Source: Monosporascus cannonballus (Eukaryota > Ascomycota > Sordariomycetes > Xylariales). From it: 64,000 bases of DNA. The DNA is taken from assembly GCA_004154925.1 (NCBI GenBank), contig QJNS01000019.1, positions 310,001-374,000 of the forward strand, written 5' to 3'. Numbering within the stretch: position 1 is the stretch's first letter; the number at the start of each line of letters is the position of its first letter. The notes under the pieces are model-generated. The model worked only from the letters and a program-made list of their open reading frames with translations. It had not been told where the DNA came from and searched no databases. This document shows positions 33,901 through 49,000 of this stretch, one piece after another. The position numbers were made by a program, and so were the translations under genes.

Positions 33901-36900
33901 TGCTTCTCAGCCGTTGCCATGGTAGTGCACCCGAAGGAATGAATGAGTAGAGATGGACCGCACGGAGCACATTCGCCTGGCTCCGTACCGAGCGTCCCGC
34001 ATAGCGCGGGGTGGTAGGTAGGGTTATCCCTTGAGCAGGGACAGCCCGACTTCGGGTATCGGTATTCTGCTGTGGTAGGTGACACAGGTCCACATGGTGC
34101 TACCCTACTTTAGGAATCAGGATTTCCGGAGTCCTAGTCGCGCGTTTATGCGCTGGCGATGTTCGACGTTGGGTATCCCATGAGACCTCGAGCAGAAATG
34201 GGGTGGGCGTCGGGGTTGTGTTAACTTGAGGATAGAGGTGCTCCTTGATACTCGAGAAGATCGGCATTTTCTGCCAGCAACGGTGAAACTTGGTGCAAAC
34301 CAGCAGCGATGAGCGGATCCCCGGACCATAGGGGTGCTGGCCCGGAGACTTAGAGTCGATAGATTACTCGCAGCCTTACGCGGACTCATGGGTACTGATG
34401 ATTAGCGAGCGAGATCCTGCAGCCACTCAGCCGAGATGAGAGCCACGTCAGTAAGGGAGCAGAAGTGGAGGCATATCTGCAACGGAGACCGCCTCGATCG
34501 GAGAACCAGAACTTAATGCCTAGAGCTGAGCGGGCCGAGGTCCTGAGACGTATGGGGCAGAAACATTATCATCGCGAAGCAGATGAGAGCCTAGAATACC
34601 CGTGAAAGAATATTCATACTGATATACGGAATGCATGTCTATGAACCCTGAAGGGGTTCTATTAGCGGTCAAGTCCGTGATTTCAGGGGTTAGGCTGGTT
34701 CAGCATTCCCTTATGCATCTCGCGTGGGCACTGGAAGGTTAAGGAAGAGTATCTGTCAAGCGGTGAGAAGGCTGTCATAACCAGTTGATCTTCCATCTAT
34801 CCTACCATTCCTCGATAAGCCCGAAGGGAACCGATTCCACTGCTGTCGTTCGCTTACCTTGGGCAGAGAAGGCTTCAAGAAGGCTATGAAATAATCCGTA
34901 TACCATAGAAACGTGCCCTACTCCTTGATATCGTGCTCAGCACAACTGTCTTCCTGAACGGCAGAAGGTATTACGAAACTAGTGCATGCAGCTAGTGATT
35001 CTCTTCACAGTTAGAGGTCGGGCACGAGTGCACGATTTGCTATTTGGTACATATTGAGGTTATCAATGATTTCGTCCCGACTGAGCGTGACATCTTGAAA
35101 ACACAGAACCAGTTGACATATGGTAGTTTTAATGTCCAGTTACAAGAAAAGGGGGTTCAGCGCCCCCTGGCCTTGCTTCCGAACATAGGGTTAGTATTCG
35201 GAGTCACTGATATGCGCCCAGCATAGAATCACGCGACTATAGTCTGTACGGCTACCTGTTACCTTCTTTCGTTTGAGACGAAGTATGATCCCTCACGGAG
35301 TGCAGTGTGTCTAGGTGTCTAGATAATAATGAGAGGTTTGATGAATCCGAACTTGGAATGCCCTACGTCTTGAATTCATGCTGAGATGAGCGATGAGCCG
35401 AACATGGACCATCCTGTGGTAGGAAACAGCTTGCTATATACACCATGGCTTTGAGCCATTCGAGGTCACAAGCCGCAGCATCCTAGGGCTGACATCCGCA
35501 ACGACTGTAGGAAGATCGGTGTATCCACGAATATCCACGTACGCTGATAATTCCAACAGCCTCAAAGCTCCTCTGCGCCGGACGCTTGAAGAAGTAGTGG
35601 GTTAAAGGGGCCAACCGCCCCAGCGTTCCTATTCACACCAGTACAGTGGATACGGCCCGCTTCGATGCGATGGTGCTCCGGCCCGCGCCTTCACTGCAAT
35701 ACCTAGTTGAGTGCCCCAAACGCTCGTGGGGGTGGTGTATCACCGATGGCCACCCGGCGCTGCGGTTCTGTATCCTGATCTAGTGGTATAGCGACGAAAG
35801 GGAACCTGATTTCGGAGTCTCCGTAGGACGGAAATCATCTCGGGATCATGAGCATAAGGAGCCCTTTGACTCACTTAGTCCTGAATTGTTCAAAGGTCAC
35901 CGGGCGCTCTCAGTTGTGGAGCACGGCCTTAGATTTTTCCTCTAGAGGTGTGGTCATCTGAAAAAAGAACCAAGCAAGGCTCCTGACTCGGTGACGGTAA
36001 GAGGATCGTGTGATAACGTGAGGTGGCTGGTACGGCCCAGAAGAGAGGAAAACAGAAGTTAGCCTTGCATGCATAGCACGGACCAGAAGACTATGGCGCC
36101 CCGACTCCTGGAAGCGCTGGTTGGTCGACGGCGCCTTGGTCTTGCGTGATGGAAACATATAGCCGGTTTGGATGCATATCTGTGGCCTGACGGGCTCCAG
36201 GAAGGTTGGATCCCGCACCATATGCAGATATCTATCTTGCACGTGAGAGCGGGGCGATCCTATAACCGACTGTGTTAATTGTCCGGCATTTGTCCCACCT
36301 AACCTCCGCGCGTCTGTAGTCAGGGGAACGGATGTAGAGAACAGCTCTGACCCGGTTGGCCAGCCGCCTGGCCGGTAGCGGGGCGACAATGCCACGATTC
36401 TTCAAGGGGAGATTGGATCTGAATCTATCAGGAAACCGGAACGTGCCCAAATGACTGGTAACGCCCATTCAACGGATGGGATAAGAAGCATTCCCCGAAA
36501 CACGTGGCTTGGGGGTACCAGAAGCAATATCGAGTGTTGCGAAGCCCCTGATCACTATTTCTCCGCCACGCTTCCGCGGCTTGTGCCCCAGTATCGTAAG
36601 TCTCACCGCATCCAGCATGTTGCTGTGTCAATTACCGGTTAGTACCTCGAAAAAGGGGGCGATTTACCCCTCGTGTTCGGGTTTCCAGTTAATATGCCGC
36701 TTGCGGAAGTCAGATCGTCGGCATTTGGAGAATATTGGTGAACGGCTTGGCATACACGAGATGCAATAATGAATAGCAGTTAGAGCCGGGCGAATTGAGC
36801 AGAAAGCACTAAGTTGATACTGTAGAACAGAGTCGAGTGTCTTCCTGCAAGGATATGTATCAACAGTGATGCTGACTGCATTTCCCCTTGCTGGCATGTT

Positions 36901-39900
36901 GTGACCCGCACATGTCTATTGTGTGCAAAAGCCGTATGATACTCACCGGTGACCCCCTGGAGCTGCTCATGCCCCCGCCTTATTTTTTTGAAAGCAACAG
37001 AGGTACGCAATCCCGTCGCCATACGCGGGCGGACATTATCTGAAGCTTATTTCGCCGAAGCGGCGGCCTGGTACTTGGCGAAAGCTTGGTGGTCCCGAGC
37101 CCAAGAATCACCAGCTACCAGCAAAGGAGACAGCCAGCCAGGTATCATCCCATCCACCCGCTCCTCTCCCAGTGCAGCTTTAGACGCGGTTGTATGGGAG
37201 CTAGCCGGCGAGACCGATAAATCCATTATTGTGAGGCGGAAAAGAGCTGCTGCGAACCTGTGAGGGGCAATCGCGAGTTACCCTTCCTGGCCAGACTCTA
37301 CGTACTATACACTTCACACCATCGGCTCGTTCCCCGACCCCGACTCACTGCATCTTCACCGCCACCCTCCGTTTCAAATGCCCATTCGTCAATTCCCCGG
37401 CATTGATCCGGGGTCGGTGCATCCGGTGACATCGGTGGACAGATGATAGCGGGCTTACCTCTCTGTGGAATCAATACCCTGTCGTTGATATTAACGTAGT
37501 CCTCGATTTTGAGGCCGGAGCGCAGGCACTCAGCTCTCCCCCTCTATCGTGAACCCGAACCCCCGCGCAATGCTGCGGCTGAACTGGCGGCCACGGGGAT
37601 GCACTTAACGTCCGCCATTGGACGGCACGAACCATGCGACAGCATATTGAAGAGCGCAGATATTTCTACATTTACTTGCATCGCTCGAAGCTGTTGGTTC
37701 GTGGCGTGCGTGGCAGCACTTGCGTTCACATCTCCGACCGCACCGCTGGTGTCTGAGGTTCTGCTACAGATCGGGGGAGGTCTCTGTCGAGTTTCAATGC
37801 AATAGACGTCGGCTGCAACCAGTCGGTGAACCAGGTAACGAGGGGTAGCGGTAGCAGTGCAGACGCACATGGGCAACTGCAGCAGCATCCAGTCACTGAA
37901 CGGCAGGCAAATATGTATGTGACTCGTCGTCGGGCCGCAAACTCTGATTCGCCTCGACCCCGTATCGGTTCCGTGGTGTCCCAGAGGTGATGATAATACA
38001 GAACAGGGCCGGGCGGAACAGGGAAATCGCGCATAGCTTTGAACAGGCCTTGTTCTTGGGGAGCTGTTCTCCTAAGTAGCCTGAGCAGTTTCTCTATTCT
38101 ACATCTTCCTATGACATAGACTATATGAGAATTGGGCTTCGCCCGAGGTAGCAACAGCCCGGGACTTTGTAGTCTACGGATCAGAGCTACGCATTGATCA
38201 AGTCAATGGCAGCATGATATTCTTTGTGGTCAGCGCAGAATGAACATTACCTGGGTGGTACCTACATATGTACGCAACACCATCTCTTTGGTTGCATGTG
38301 TACGCTAGAGTAGGCTTTTGACGAATGCTGCACTAACCCTAGCGTTGGCGCCGAAAGTTTGAAGTTCAGCATGTGTATCTACATACAGCTAAGGTAAGCT
38401 AGAAGTGCGTTTCAGGTTACGGGAACCAAAAACGTGGAGAATACTTTAGACAGGCACTAGCGTTACGAAGATGCCATCGGATGCATATCCCGAGCCGCTA
38501 AGTGAGATTGGCCAGATGCGCTAGTCCGCCTCGTTTGAATGCACCTATCGCATCGCCCAGTCCTGTGCTCTTTACCTACCTCCTACCTCTACTACAGCAT
38601 TGTTGTAGGCAGGTTTCCATGGAGAATGACTAAGGCTTCTATTCTCGACCTCACACTCCTTTGATATGGAAAGACATTGACCGGAGATGACGGAAACGAG
38701 AGTTTCCGACGATGCGAGAACCTACTTCGGCACCGACGCTTATCGGAGTTAATACAAATTATCTTCAGGGGCAGTCCATGAGCATGTCCCAAGAGGAAAA
38801 GATCTGATTGGCGATGAGATGACACAATTGTGCTTTGCTATACTGTTGCTCTATAAGCGTCCTTGGGTATTACCTAAGTTTCGATGCCCAACATCTCTCC
38901 CTGTTCTACCAGACCTACAACTGAGATATGGCCCCATGCCTTCCCTGGTTGAAATCTCCATGCTAAAGCTAGAGCTATAGCCGATCAAGGATCGGTTCAT
39001 GTTTGATCATCGCGCTTGTGGGGAGGATTTTCATGGATCCATCGAAGTAGCACTTCCTACTACAATACCAGGCACATATAATTTCGCACCCTGTCAGGTA
39101 GCATTGGCGCCAATAGCCGGCTTATACAATTTCAAAATAGCCTATATCGTGGTTGCCTTATTGGTACTTTCTTACCATTAGCAAATTAATAACTTTTCAC
39201 CTTTTTTAATCCCCGCCAATCTTTTCAAATGGATAAAATAACCGCTATAACGAATAATTCGAAAAAGCGGCACTTCAAGTAGATAATAACAGATTATGGG
39301 AATAGTTGTGCTAGGCCAGATATAGAAAAATGTGGTAAGGCCAATAGTACAGCGACCTGATTATATGCGAAAAGTTACCCCTAACACCATGGGACAGTAG
39401 GCCGTCCGATAAGCCGCCTGCCGCCAGCCCTATAGGGAAGTCGCGATGCTATGTATGGCATGTCTTCTGTCTAATGAAAAAGGGCATTAGCGTATGCAGC
39501 CCATCGACAGCCCCTTGTGACCACTATTGCGTAGCGCAAAACCGCCGTGAAGTATCGCGGATGTAATGCAGGCAGATCCATGGGAGTCTCCTGCGTCTAC
39601 TAGCGCTAAAGAATGTCCACTACCGACGAAGCCACTTAATATGAGCGGGACGGTATTTTTACATGTGGATTCCACCTGGGGAAGTGGATAGGTAATCGCA
39701 TCATGATGATCTCACTAACGAAGTGGCGCCGGACGGGTCGCAGCCGCGCGCCCGCCGGCTTCCGCCGTGGATACCGTAACCTTGTCGTCACCGGGGCAGT
39801 CCCGGGCTAGGGATCTCTGGCGTGCTTCCCCGCTTGTGCGGCTGAAAGCGGTGCGTGCCCATAAAGGGTCAAGGCCGCGTACACTATCGACCCTCTGTGG

Positions 39901-42900
39901 CTTCGCTCGACGGGAAGGCCGCGGGGCTAATTTGAAGATTCAGATGCTGATAACCTCAGATATCGACGGTGAGAAAGGGTTCTACTTGGTTGGCAATTCT
40001 CTTCCCCCAGAACCAGCCCTGCTTGTGGATATGTAACCAGTCTCAGGAGGCTCTTGCTCTGTGCCCGGTGTTACGAACTTAGCTATGCTATTTACCAGAC
40101 GACTTTGGGTGGCCTCGCGGGGTAACTAACTGCCTTGGTAGTCTCCATGCTCCTCACTCAGAAGATCATGAAAGCTTGCGCTTACGGATAATATAATGTT
40201 ATAGAGTTTGTCTTCGATGTCTTTCGTTTGGCGTGCGATGAAATATCATCCACATAGGTGTCGGTGGAACCTATAGTCAGATAGTCTCCAGACAGAGAAG
40301 CTTAACGCCCGGATCCCAGCCCAGGAACAAAGTTTTGAGCTTGTATGTCGCACGATTCGGCATAATAATATGAATAGATTTAAGAACGCCCCTTGGGTGG
40401 GTTACCAGTCTCCCGGTATGCTCTGTGTAACTCCGGCAGACGCCACGCCGTCTGGGGTGCATGCCGATCCAATCAATCTAGCAAGTAGTCACTGGTTCAT
40501 CTATTTTAAGGCAGATCTTCGCGTTACTCAAGCCGTAGTAGCAATGCTACAATTTGATACAATCTAGCGACGCGTTTCCCTTGTGTCGCGTAACGATGAT
40601 ATCTCGAGTTTCTGCAGGAGGGAAGAACGAGGCTCACACTCCGCGAGGTATGCATAGATGATTGTTCCCTTCATCGAAGGTTACCGTGCATCTTGCAGAC
40701 CAAGTTCCGTAAATATCTTTCGGCCCGTCTCCTCTGCAACTTTGTAGAGAAACGACAACCCCCAGGAAATGCGGGTACCTCCAGGCAATATGCGATTCGA
40801 AGGTGTTCATGACAGCCAGCCTAGCGAGCGGAATGGATCGTCGTCTGTACGCCAAGCAGGCGCAATACCTCTACGAGATGCAGTGTTTGTTCTTCGTCCT
40901 AATGCCAAAACGTATCTACCTTGCGAGACTTGCGGTGATCTTCGTCCCTAGTGTCTCCCCTAACATATTGACTCCTCGCAGGGATGTCCCCGCGCTGAAC
41001 TAAAGGTATAGAGAACAACATGACGAGGCTAGCCCAGACGTGTCGTAGCGGCAACCTGCCAAACGGGCTTGGCAGTCTTCTATATGGGAATCCCCGCATG
41101 GCAAGGGCACGACGTGCAGGGGATCGCCTCCTGCCGTCCTTTTAGCGGGCACCACTGGCACGCTAGCCGTTTCCCGTCATCTCCACACGTACAGGGTGTC
41201 TGCACATTCGCGAAGATGGAGCGCTAGTTGAAAGGATACGCCCTGACGAGCATCCGGGGGTAGGGAAAGCCTTGCCAGAGGAGAGGAGTCCCAGACGAAG
41301 CTGAGGGCCGGCCTGTCCGCCATAGTAGCGTAACTCACCCCGACGGAACGCGTTCCGGGCAACCTAAACCCGCAGAGGGGCTCACCCGGGAAGAACTGCG
41401 TCGCATTAGCTGCTGGAGATTCACCAGGGGGGTTGTCTTAGAGGGGGGGAAAGAAAGGGGGAAGGGGGGGTTCAATACTGAATACCTCTTATGCTCATCT
41501 CTAGAGCCTGAGTGGATTCGGGCCGGATAGAGGCAAGAGAAGGTCACATTGATGGCTTGATGCCATGATCGAGGCAACCTCGCCCGAACTCAGTTGACGC
41601 GGGCGACTCCATCCTCTGTGGGTGGGATTCGAGACTAACGAGACGAATTCAGCAAATGACAGTCTGCAGGCGGAGGGATTGGAAACATAAAAGTCCGAAG
41701 CCCCAGAATTAAGGGTCTGATCAGCACTGTGGCTTCACAATCCGCACCTGGCGTAGGTCATGTGAAAGCCTGTGAAAGCCATCAATCCAACCTAAACTAA
41801 ACCTTTCTGGGCTTGCGACTGTGCTCCGCTGCCAAGACGTCCTTCTCCCAAGCTAGTACATATCGGTCTTCAAGGCCTATACGGACCAGATTTTGACAAA
41901 CCGCGGGTCAAGTCTTGATACGCTTCAAGATGATCTCCATTGCGGGAGAGAGAGGTTCTCCTGGTGGTCCGAGCGGCAACCGGGGTGTAGTGTTGAGGGC
42001 CTTACGAGTCTTTGATAGTGTCGTGACCCGCTATCCAAAGACAGCGCGGGAGGTTGGGGAAGCTCTGGTGAGAAAATAGTAATAGTAATTCCCCTACCAT
42101 CCAATTAGAGTACCGCGCGGTGCATTAGATCGGCGTGTATCTACTGGGAGCCTCGTGATCTTCTTTGGATAACCGTATTCCTCTTGTTTGCACCGTCCTG
42201 TTCTCTTCCGGGTCCCCGTGAGATAGGTAAAACGCGTAAAAGTTCTCTAATATCTTTATCGGTTTCGATTTGCGGGCGAGCTATCTGCTATAGACACTTC
42301 TCCTCTCGGAATGCTTGCTATTCGTCGCCCAACGTCAAACGCCTGCGTCTACCCGCGTAGCACACATTATGGCACGCCATGTTATTTTGCAATACCAGGT
42401 GCAAACCTAACTCGCCGGATAAGTGTACATACATGTAATGGTTTACAGTCCCATCGCCCCATGTGTCACTGCGCATGAGATTCTGTAGGCACCCTGATTT
42501 ATCACCGGAAACTCTGCCGAAAGGTAAGCAGCAGTAACGTCTCAGCTCTAGGTCCCAAGCGGACGAAAGAAAGCTTCGAAGTCATTGGCCGGGCGGGCAC
42601 ATTTACTGTACCTACCGTGTCGCTACGACAATTCCGAAGGCGCTCACTTCTCATACATGCAAACAGCCCAAAGAGCTCGCCAATTCTTTTCGATTATCCC
42701 TTTCTCTTAGAGAGCACTCCCACGATAGAGAGGAGGGGTCCCGGACTAGGCGAATCACGAGCGACTTTTCAGCTGTGCGGCGCAGCACAGGCCACCTGGG
42801 GGACCGGTGTGCTACCATACGAGAATTTCCCGATTCGGAACGCCAAGGAGCGTCGTGTTATCTTGGATTGGCCCCCCTGCGTTGGACCATACAATGCCCT

Positions 42901-43025
42901 ATTGGTAGTTTAACTCTGCATATGCATGTAATCAAGTCGTCGTGCGAAGGGTGGCCGGAGTTTTCGACAGTCCCATATCCTTTGGCATTCTAAGCGCGGC
43001 TGCTACCATAAAAGTCTACTCTGGT

Positions 43026-43042
43026 AAAAAAAAAAAAAAAAA
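43026..43042. repeat. Homopolymer run of 17 A
   Basis: Seventeen consecutive A in otherwise mixed sequence. A 10-C run lies about 80 nt downstream (43123-43132). It could be the tail of a retrotransposed sequence, but no coding sequence precedes it. Confidence 0.95.
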
Positions 43043-46000
43043 CCACCTATGATTTGTCTACGTTGAGTAGATTCCTAGTGAGCAATGTGCGCTGTTGACG
43101 TCGTTGGCAACCCTGTCCCGCTCCCCCCCCCCAATTGTGCCACTCAGCAAGATGGAAATGGATATGCAGGCACTTGCGGGGTGTTGATTAATCATCGGTG
43201 CAGAACTCAGAAGGACCGCTCACGTGTTGACTTCACGATGCATCTATGAATCTGCCATTCCCAAGGTAGGGGCGATAGACTCCGCAGCATTGAGTAATAT
43301 TTAGTTCAAGCAGATTTGTTTCTGGAAACGTTTCATCATACGATACCTCGTACATACGGGGTCATATTCTCATATCAAGCCATATACGAAGGCTATAGTC
43401 GACGAACAAGCAACGGCGAAGTCAACCTACGCACGGACTTTTATATACCGTGGTTCTGATTGTGTTGTAGACTATTACCAGAGTCGAGATCGAGTTGAGA
43501 TCATATATATTCAAGTATATACCTAAGTCTGCACCAAGGCTACGTCCATTATAGCGGAACTGTCGGCAGCATCAATAATGGCCGTCAAGATCGAGAATTT
43601 CCTGGCAGTGTTCATTCACGCCCACTTGCCGAGTCGCACCCCATTGGTAAGTTGTAATGGTCTCATCCACATGCAGTGAACCGTAACAAATACGCTGAAG
43701 CAGGTGATACAGCAGGCGGAGGGCATGTGTTGATGCGAACTATTATAGCCGGCATCCTGTCCCATGCGGGTATTAACAAACCTTAGCCGCACTCGGTTTG
43801 CGGTCGGCATAGCGAAGAATACGCTGCTCAGATTTTGCCCGAGTCATACTGTGGCCTGCCGAGCCGTGTTTGGGTTATCTTACCAAGGGGGAACTAACGT
43901 CAGATTGACAATTTCTCAATATGGAAGTATGTCCAGCCCAACCGACTACCTTAAACGGCAATATGGGTCCGGTTGCACGTAAAACACAAAGCATTGATTG
44001 GCCGGCTTACAGGCAGGTGGTTGACACAAAGATTCGCGCCACCCCAAACGATCTAAAGACTTCACAGACAGTTTGTATACGAGATAAAAATATATAAAAA
44101 ATTTAGAAAAATGCTATTTAAATAAAGGGGTAATCAATGACGGCCTGCAGTTGTCCATATATATTATCTCTTCAAAATGATAAGTTATAATTCAAGGAGC
44201 CTTTCCACGGCTATTTGAAAGTGCGGCGAATTGTTGTGTCAACGACCTGACGGGCAACAAGAGCCCTTCGTGGTCGGCAATGTGTTTTTCCGAACCCCGG
44301 CAGCAGGTCTATCCGTGGCCATCCAGGGCTGTTGTAGACGAAAAGCTTTAGAGGTTCCGGTCGGGAGACTGTTGCAAGCAGCCCACTACCGTAAAATCAA
44401 CCAAAGATTTGAAAAAGGAAATGTTACCTTCCCATAGCGCTTATGCCGACCAAACGACGCTTTATCGCCACGTGCTTATCACTTCATTAATGATCAACCA
44501 GTGTGGCTGGTAGATTGATAGATACCTGCAGGTACACTGTGTGCGGTACTCGACTTTTGATATCGAGACAGGAGGGCCGAGATGTGCATCGCCATGCAAA
44601 GATGAATTCGAAGAACAGTGATCGGCAACGGGCTTGGAAACCATGAGGCTGGTTGATGGTCTGGTCGGCCACGCCGATGCCATACTTGAATAAGCTTGCG
44701 AGTAGCCAATCGGGTTAAAGGTGCCCTTAGGAACCCCTAGCATGTTTCAAACACTTTCTGATCTATCGATATCTTCGAAATAAACGTCATACGAGCGACG
44801 ACACAGCTTTCAGACCTCGCATCATCAAAGACTAGAGATTAGCGGCTAACGGGCCTCGAGCCCCTAGATGGGAGAAGGAAGCAGGTTCGGAGAGCAGGCC
44901 CGTTATTGTGAAGTTCATAGGACTTTGCCTCGATTAGGTATTATTAATCCCCAAGGTGCTGGTGAAAGTAGGTCCGAGATGTGCGGTAGGAAGAGCTCCA
45001 TGCTCTCTGCTCTAGATACTCCTGTGAACCCCCGCATTCGTCACATCAAGTCGTATGCACCTTTCCACCCTAGCAACAGGCGTCGTTCTTGGCCGGAACC
45101 AGTAAGGAGATGTATTACTGGTGATGCGGGGACTGGCATTGACGAGTTTAGATCTTGTTTGAATGCATCAACGCAACTGCTTGGACTTTTCCGATGGCGT
45201 GAAGTGCGGGCGACGGCTATTCGCGCTGCTAAGAAGCGCCATTGCGACGTGATCGTTCGTCTGCAGCAGTGGGCATGGAACCTCCATAAGCGCGGAGATG
45301 TGATACTCATCACCCAGTCTCATCACCGTTACCTGCAAGAGATGAGCCTCCGCAGGAGTCGTGGGGGGTGTCAGCCAAACCAGAGGACCAATCTCAGACG
45401 AGTTGGGGAGCGCAGTGGTGAGCTGAAGGAATGGATGCGCCGATGTCGGCGGCTGCATACATAAAAACGTCGAGGTCACAACTAAGTTAGGTGTTTTAAT
45501 TGCTACTTGAATCAAGATATCTATTTCCATTTCGTCGATGAAGAACAATGAGACACGGTCTCACTCATTAGAACAGTCTCGCCTTTAGGAAACAAATCGG
45601 GAAAGCCTCACCTCGTTCCGACAGCCTGGCCTCATGCAGAATTCGTAATGGGTCAGAACGAGGGTTGAAGGCGCACAGCACATTTGTTTCAGAGTTTCCT
45701 CGCTGATAATGATAAGTCAAAAACGGAGAGGAGAAACAACCTAAATGAAGTTAGGCGGTAGGGGTTTCTCTTATCACCGTCTGGGGTTTAGTGTGCAAGT
45801 AGGTAGCTTAATGCACCCTAGAACCTCGCTGTCTCCTTCCGTAACTTCACCTACCTACTTCGGTGTCGCTTGTCATATTCTTTGCCTGTCTGGGACGCGA
45901 AAAACATAGAGTTGCATCGGAAAGTTTCTTTCGTTCACACCTTTCAATTGTGGCTCAAAATCTACCAGGTAATTAGCGTCAGCGGATCTTACAAGGGTGC

Positions 46001-49000
46001 CTATATGTCGCAGGTTGATAAGGATCACTAACTCCGACTTCCCCGTATTTATGTCAGGAACGAGGCTGCTGCTCTACAACAAGAGCGTTATTTGCAAGGC
46101 CAAAAGTATATTATATCGCATGGTGTGACGATTGCAGCCCAATACGCTGAGATGTGCCATGGGTAACACCACCCAACGAACTCCCACCACTATAGGCGCC
46201 TATTAAAGATCAAGATATTCGCCTAATGGTGGGGAGGTCATGATTGAGGAGGACGTCTCATTAACATTGACATTCGTAAAGCCAGATCCAGTCCACGCTT
46301 ACCAATGTAAATCTTGTCCCTGAAACATTACGTACCTGAACCGGGCTGTCATTAGACTTCGTTATGGCAGAAGAAATACAAGGTCGCGGCAGCAGGCGGA
46401 TCCGTGTCTGATGAATATGTCCCAGTCCCCTGTGAACCATTATTTCCCCCAGAACGACGTAACATTGGGGCTTTGGGGATGGCAACCCCCCCGTTAACCT
46501 CCCGATCTCTGAAAGTTCTAGAGCTACATAGAGCAGCCCACATCCAGCACCCTACAGAATTAGCCTTATGGAGATGGCTCTAGTGTCAAGGGTTCAGAAC
46601 CCCACTAAAATCGGTATTATATCCGTCAGATAAGATGCGATGCCATCATATGATATATTCGAGGGCTTGTCGGAACAATGATTACACACAGCGTCCTTTG
46701 ACAACTGCCGGATTTCATCGGTCTTCTACTTCACCTAAACGCTTTTATCTACCAACCTGGTATGGGTTTATCTTCGTCATGCCCAGGCGTCGGTAGTAGC
46801 AAGCTCTACCTCGGAGATTTCGGGGAGATGCCTCCAATTCCCCTGTGTATTTTCCAGGCGCCTAACTATGATACAGTATTATCGCATGGGTGAAGGTACC
46901 TGACAGACTGCATATGCAGGGATAGTGTTAGATTGGGTCGTTTCTCTCCTCGATCTGCAAAAGAAGTGCTCGGCCTGCTTCCGGGCCAGTGAGGTGGTGC
47001 AGGTAGGCATGTATATCGAAGCTTTATCCACCGTGGCCTTGTAGATGGCGAATAGATTATTCTCCGAGCAAGGCAAGGGTCGTCTTATTCTGCTCCCAGT
47101 GCCCGTATAATTACGGCGTAATGACCGAGGCCCAATGAGGTAAAATTGCGAGACTTCCTGGTATTTGAATATATAGTCGTGGGATACATCCTCAGTATTG
47201 TAACAAGGGCAATACAAGCTCTGTTCGTTGGGAATTCGCAAGGCGCACGCACCTTTACCTCAAGTAAACAATTACAAAAGATATTCGTGTTATCCACCTT
47301 TCGATATATGCGGCGCATATGCATCTGTACCTTCATCGGCACTGGGCTATGTTAACCCTCCCGGGCGGCCCCCTGCAAGCCTGTGTTCTCGGTCCTAGTC
47401 CCATGTCAACGCCTTTCCTATTCTGTACATACCCCCTTGCTGTTCCTGGTCTACCCTGTCCACTTATGCAGCTAGAACGGCATGCCTACCTCTGTTACAG
47501 CAAGGGTCAACGATACTTGGGAGTTACCTTAGGTTATCATCGATGGCCACCGACTGACATGGATAAGCAGTTAATCCTCTTAGAGTAAGAACCAGAGAAG
47601 GAAAGGCACCACTGGGGAAGAGCATGTATACATAGAGGGAGGCGGAGAGAGGCGGATCGTCATCTTCATCCGCTCAATCTCGCAACCTTCCCTTGCTGGC
47701 ACCGCCTACCCCATACTACATACATACTACCATACAAGTAGCCCTGCAGGTTATACTCCAAACTCATGTCTCGTCAACGCGGGGGACGTTGTATAATTGC
47801 TCATTCTGCCTAGAGCCGCTCATTCAAGTACCAATGAAAATCGCTGGTGAGCTTGGGGACTATTGTGTTTAGATCTCTCGCTTCCTCCTTTCTGTCTTCA
47901 AGAGTCCCGACATCGCCTATTGTAATTACTATTTACTACAGTTCAAATTCCGGGATTCATAAACAGACAGGTCTACGTGGATGCCCGCGCTTTATGCTAC
48001 CGACTTTCGGCTACGACACCTACATCGCTAAAATACCCTATGTGTTGATTGCCGGATTATACATTCTAGTACCAGCATCCATCTTTTACGAACAACTTCT
48101 GTGCCCCTGGGTGGCACATCAGCGTCCCCTCACAAGATTGCTACTAAAGAGGTGGTGTTTTGCGGCGTCGATAGTCTATATAGCCAAGGTCCTCAAGCTG
48201 CCCGACGGTGCTTCGTTACCTGGCTCTGGGCCCCGGATACTTAAAATACTCCACCATATCTGCCGGCTGGTCGCAGCAGATACACCCTCACACATTGTTG
48301 CTCATATCTCTGCTTCCACGGGGTGGGACTCGCCAGGCCTCGACCATCTATGAACTCGTCGACACTATCGGGAAGATTCCAATCAGTGCTGACCGACGAT
48401 ACCACTTGCTAGACTCCGAGCGTCGCGGCCATAACCAACAATATTGCGAACATCTCCTTGAGTTCTTAGCCTCCGCTCTTGATCTCGCATTGACACTATA
48501 CGATACTGGCCGAGTACTTCCAAAGGTCTCACAGCTCAGAGAGTTTGGCTCAGGCCTTATCGCTAGGCTCTTTCAATATATATAGCCACCGTGCCATCCC
48601 GCCCGGGTCGTCCAAGAGGCTAGTGCCGTTAGAAGGTAGTGAGCTGTTGGTATGGCCACATTCTGACTGTTTACGACATTTTCTACAATACTTACTATTC
48701 ATAGGTTGATTAGCATCTCGACTGGAGATATTATCGTGACACTGGCCCCCTTTTCTCCCTGACGATCCTGTCAGCATATGTCATGCCCACGAGCGCCGCG
48801 AGTCAGCAGCTAGTTCTATTCAGTACTTGGTAGCCCGTCTGGACGTGGCCCATAGATTCCTTCTTCAACCAAACTTCTTCCCATTTTGAGACATATCGCT
48901 TTGTGCATCTGGGTTCCTTCGACGAGCTAGTTTTGGCACGTCTTGGGATCTATTGAATAACCTGCCAGACTAGTAAGTTTGACCTACAACCAGATCCCCC

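Noticed and set aside
47847..48585. Two overlapping frames (168 and 125 codons) considered as a frameshifted gene
   Set aside because: Lengths are within chance expectation for the desert and I recognise no domain in either.
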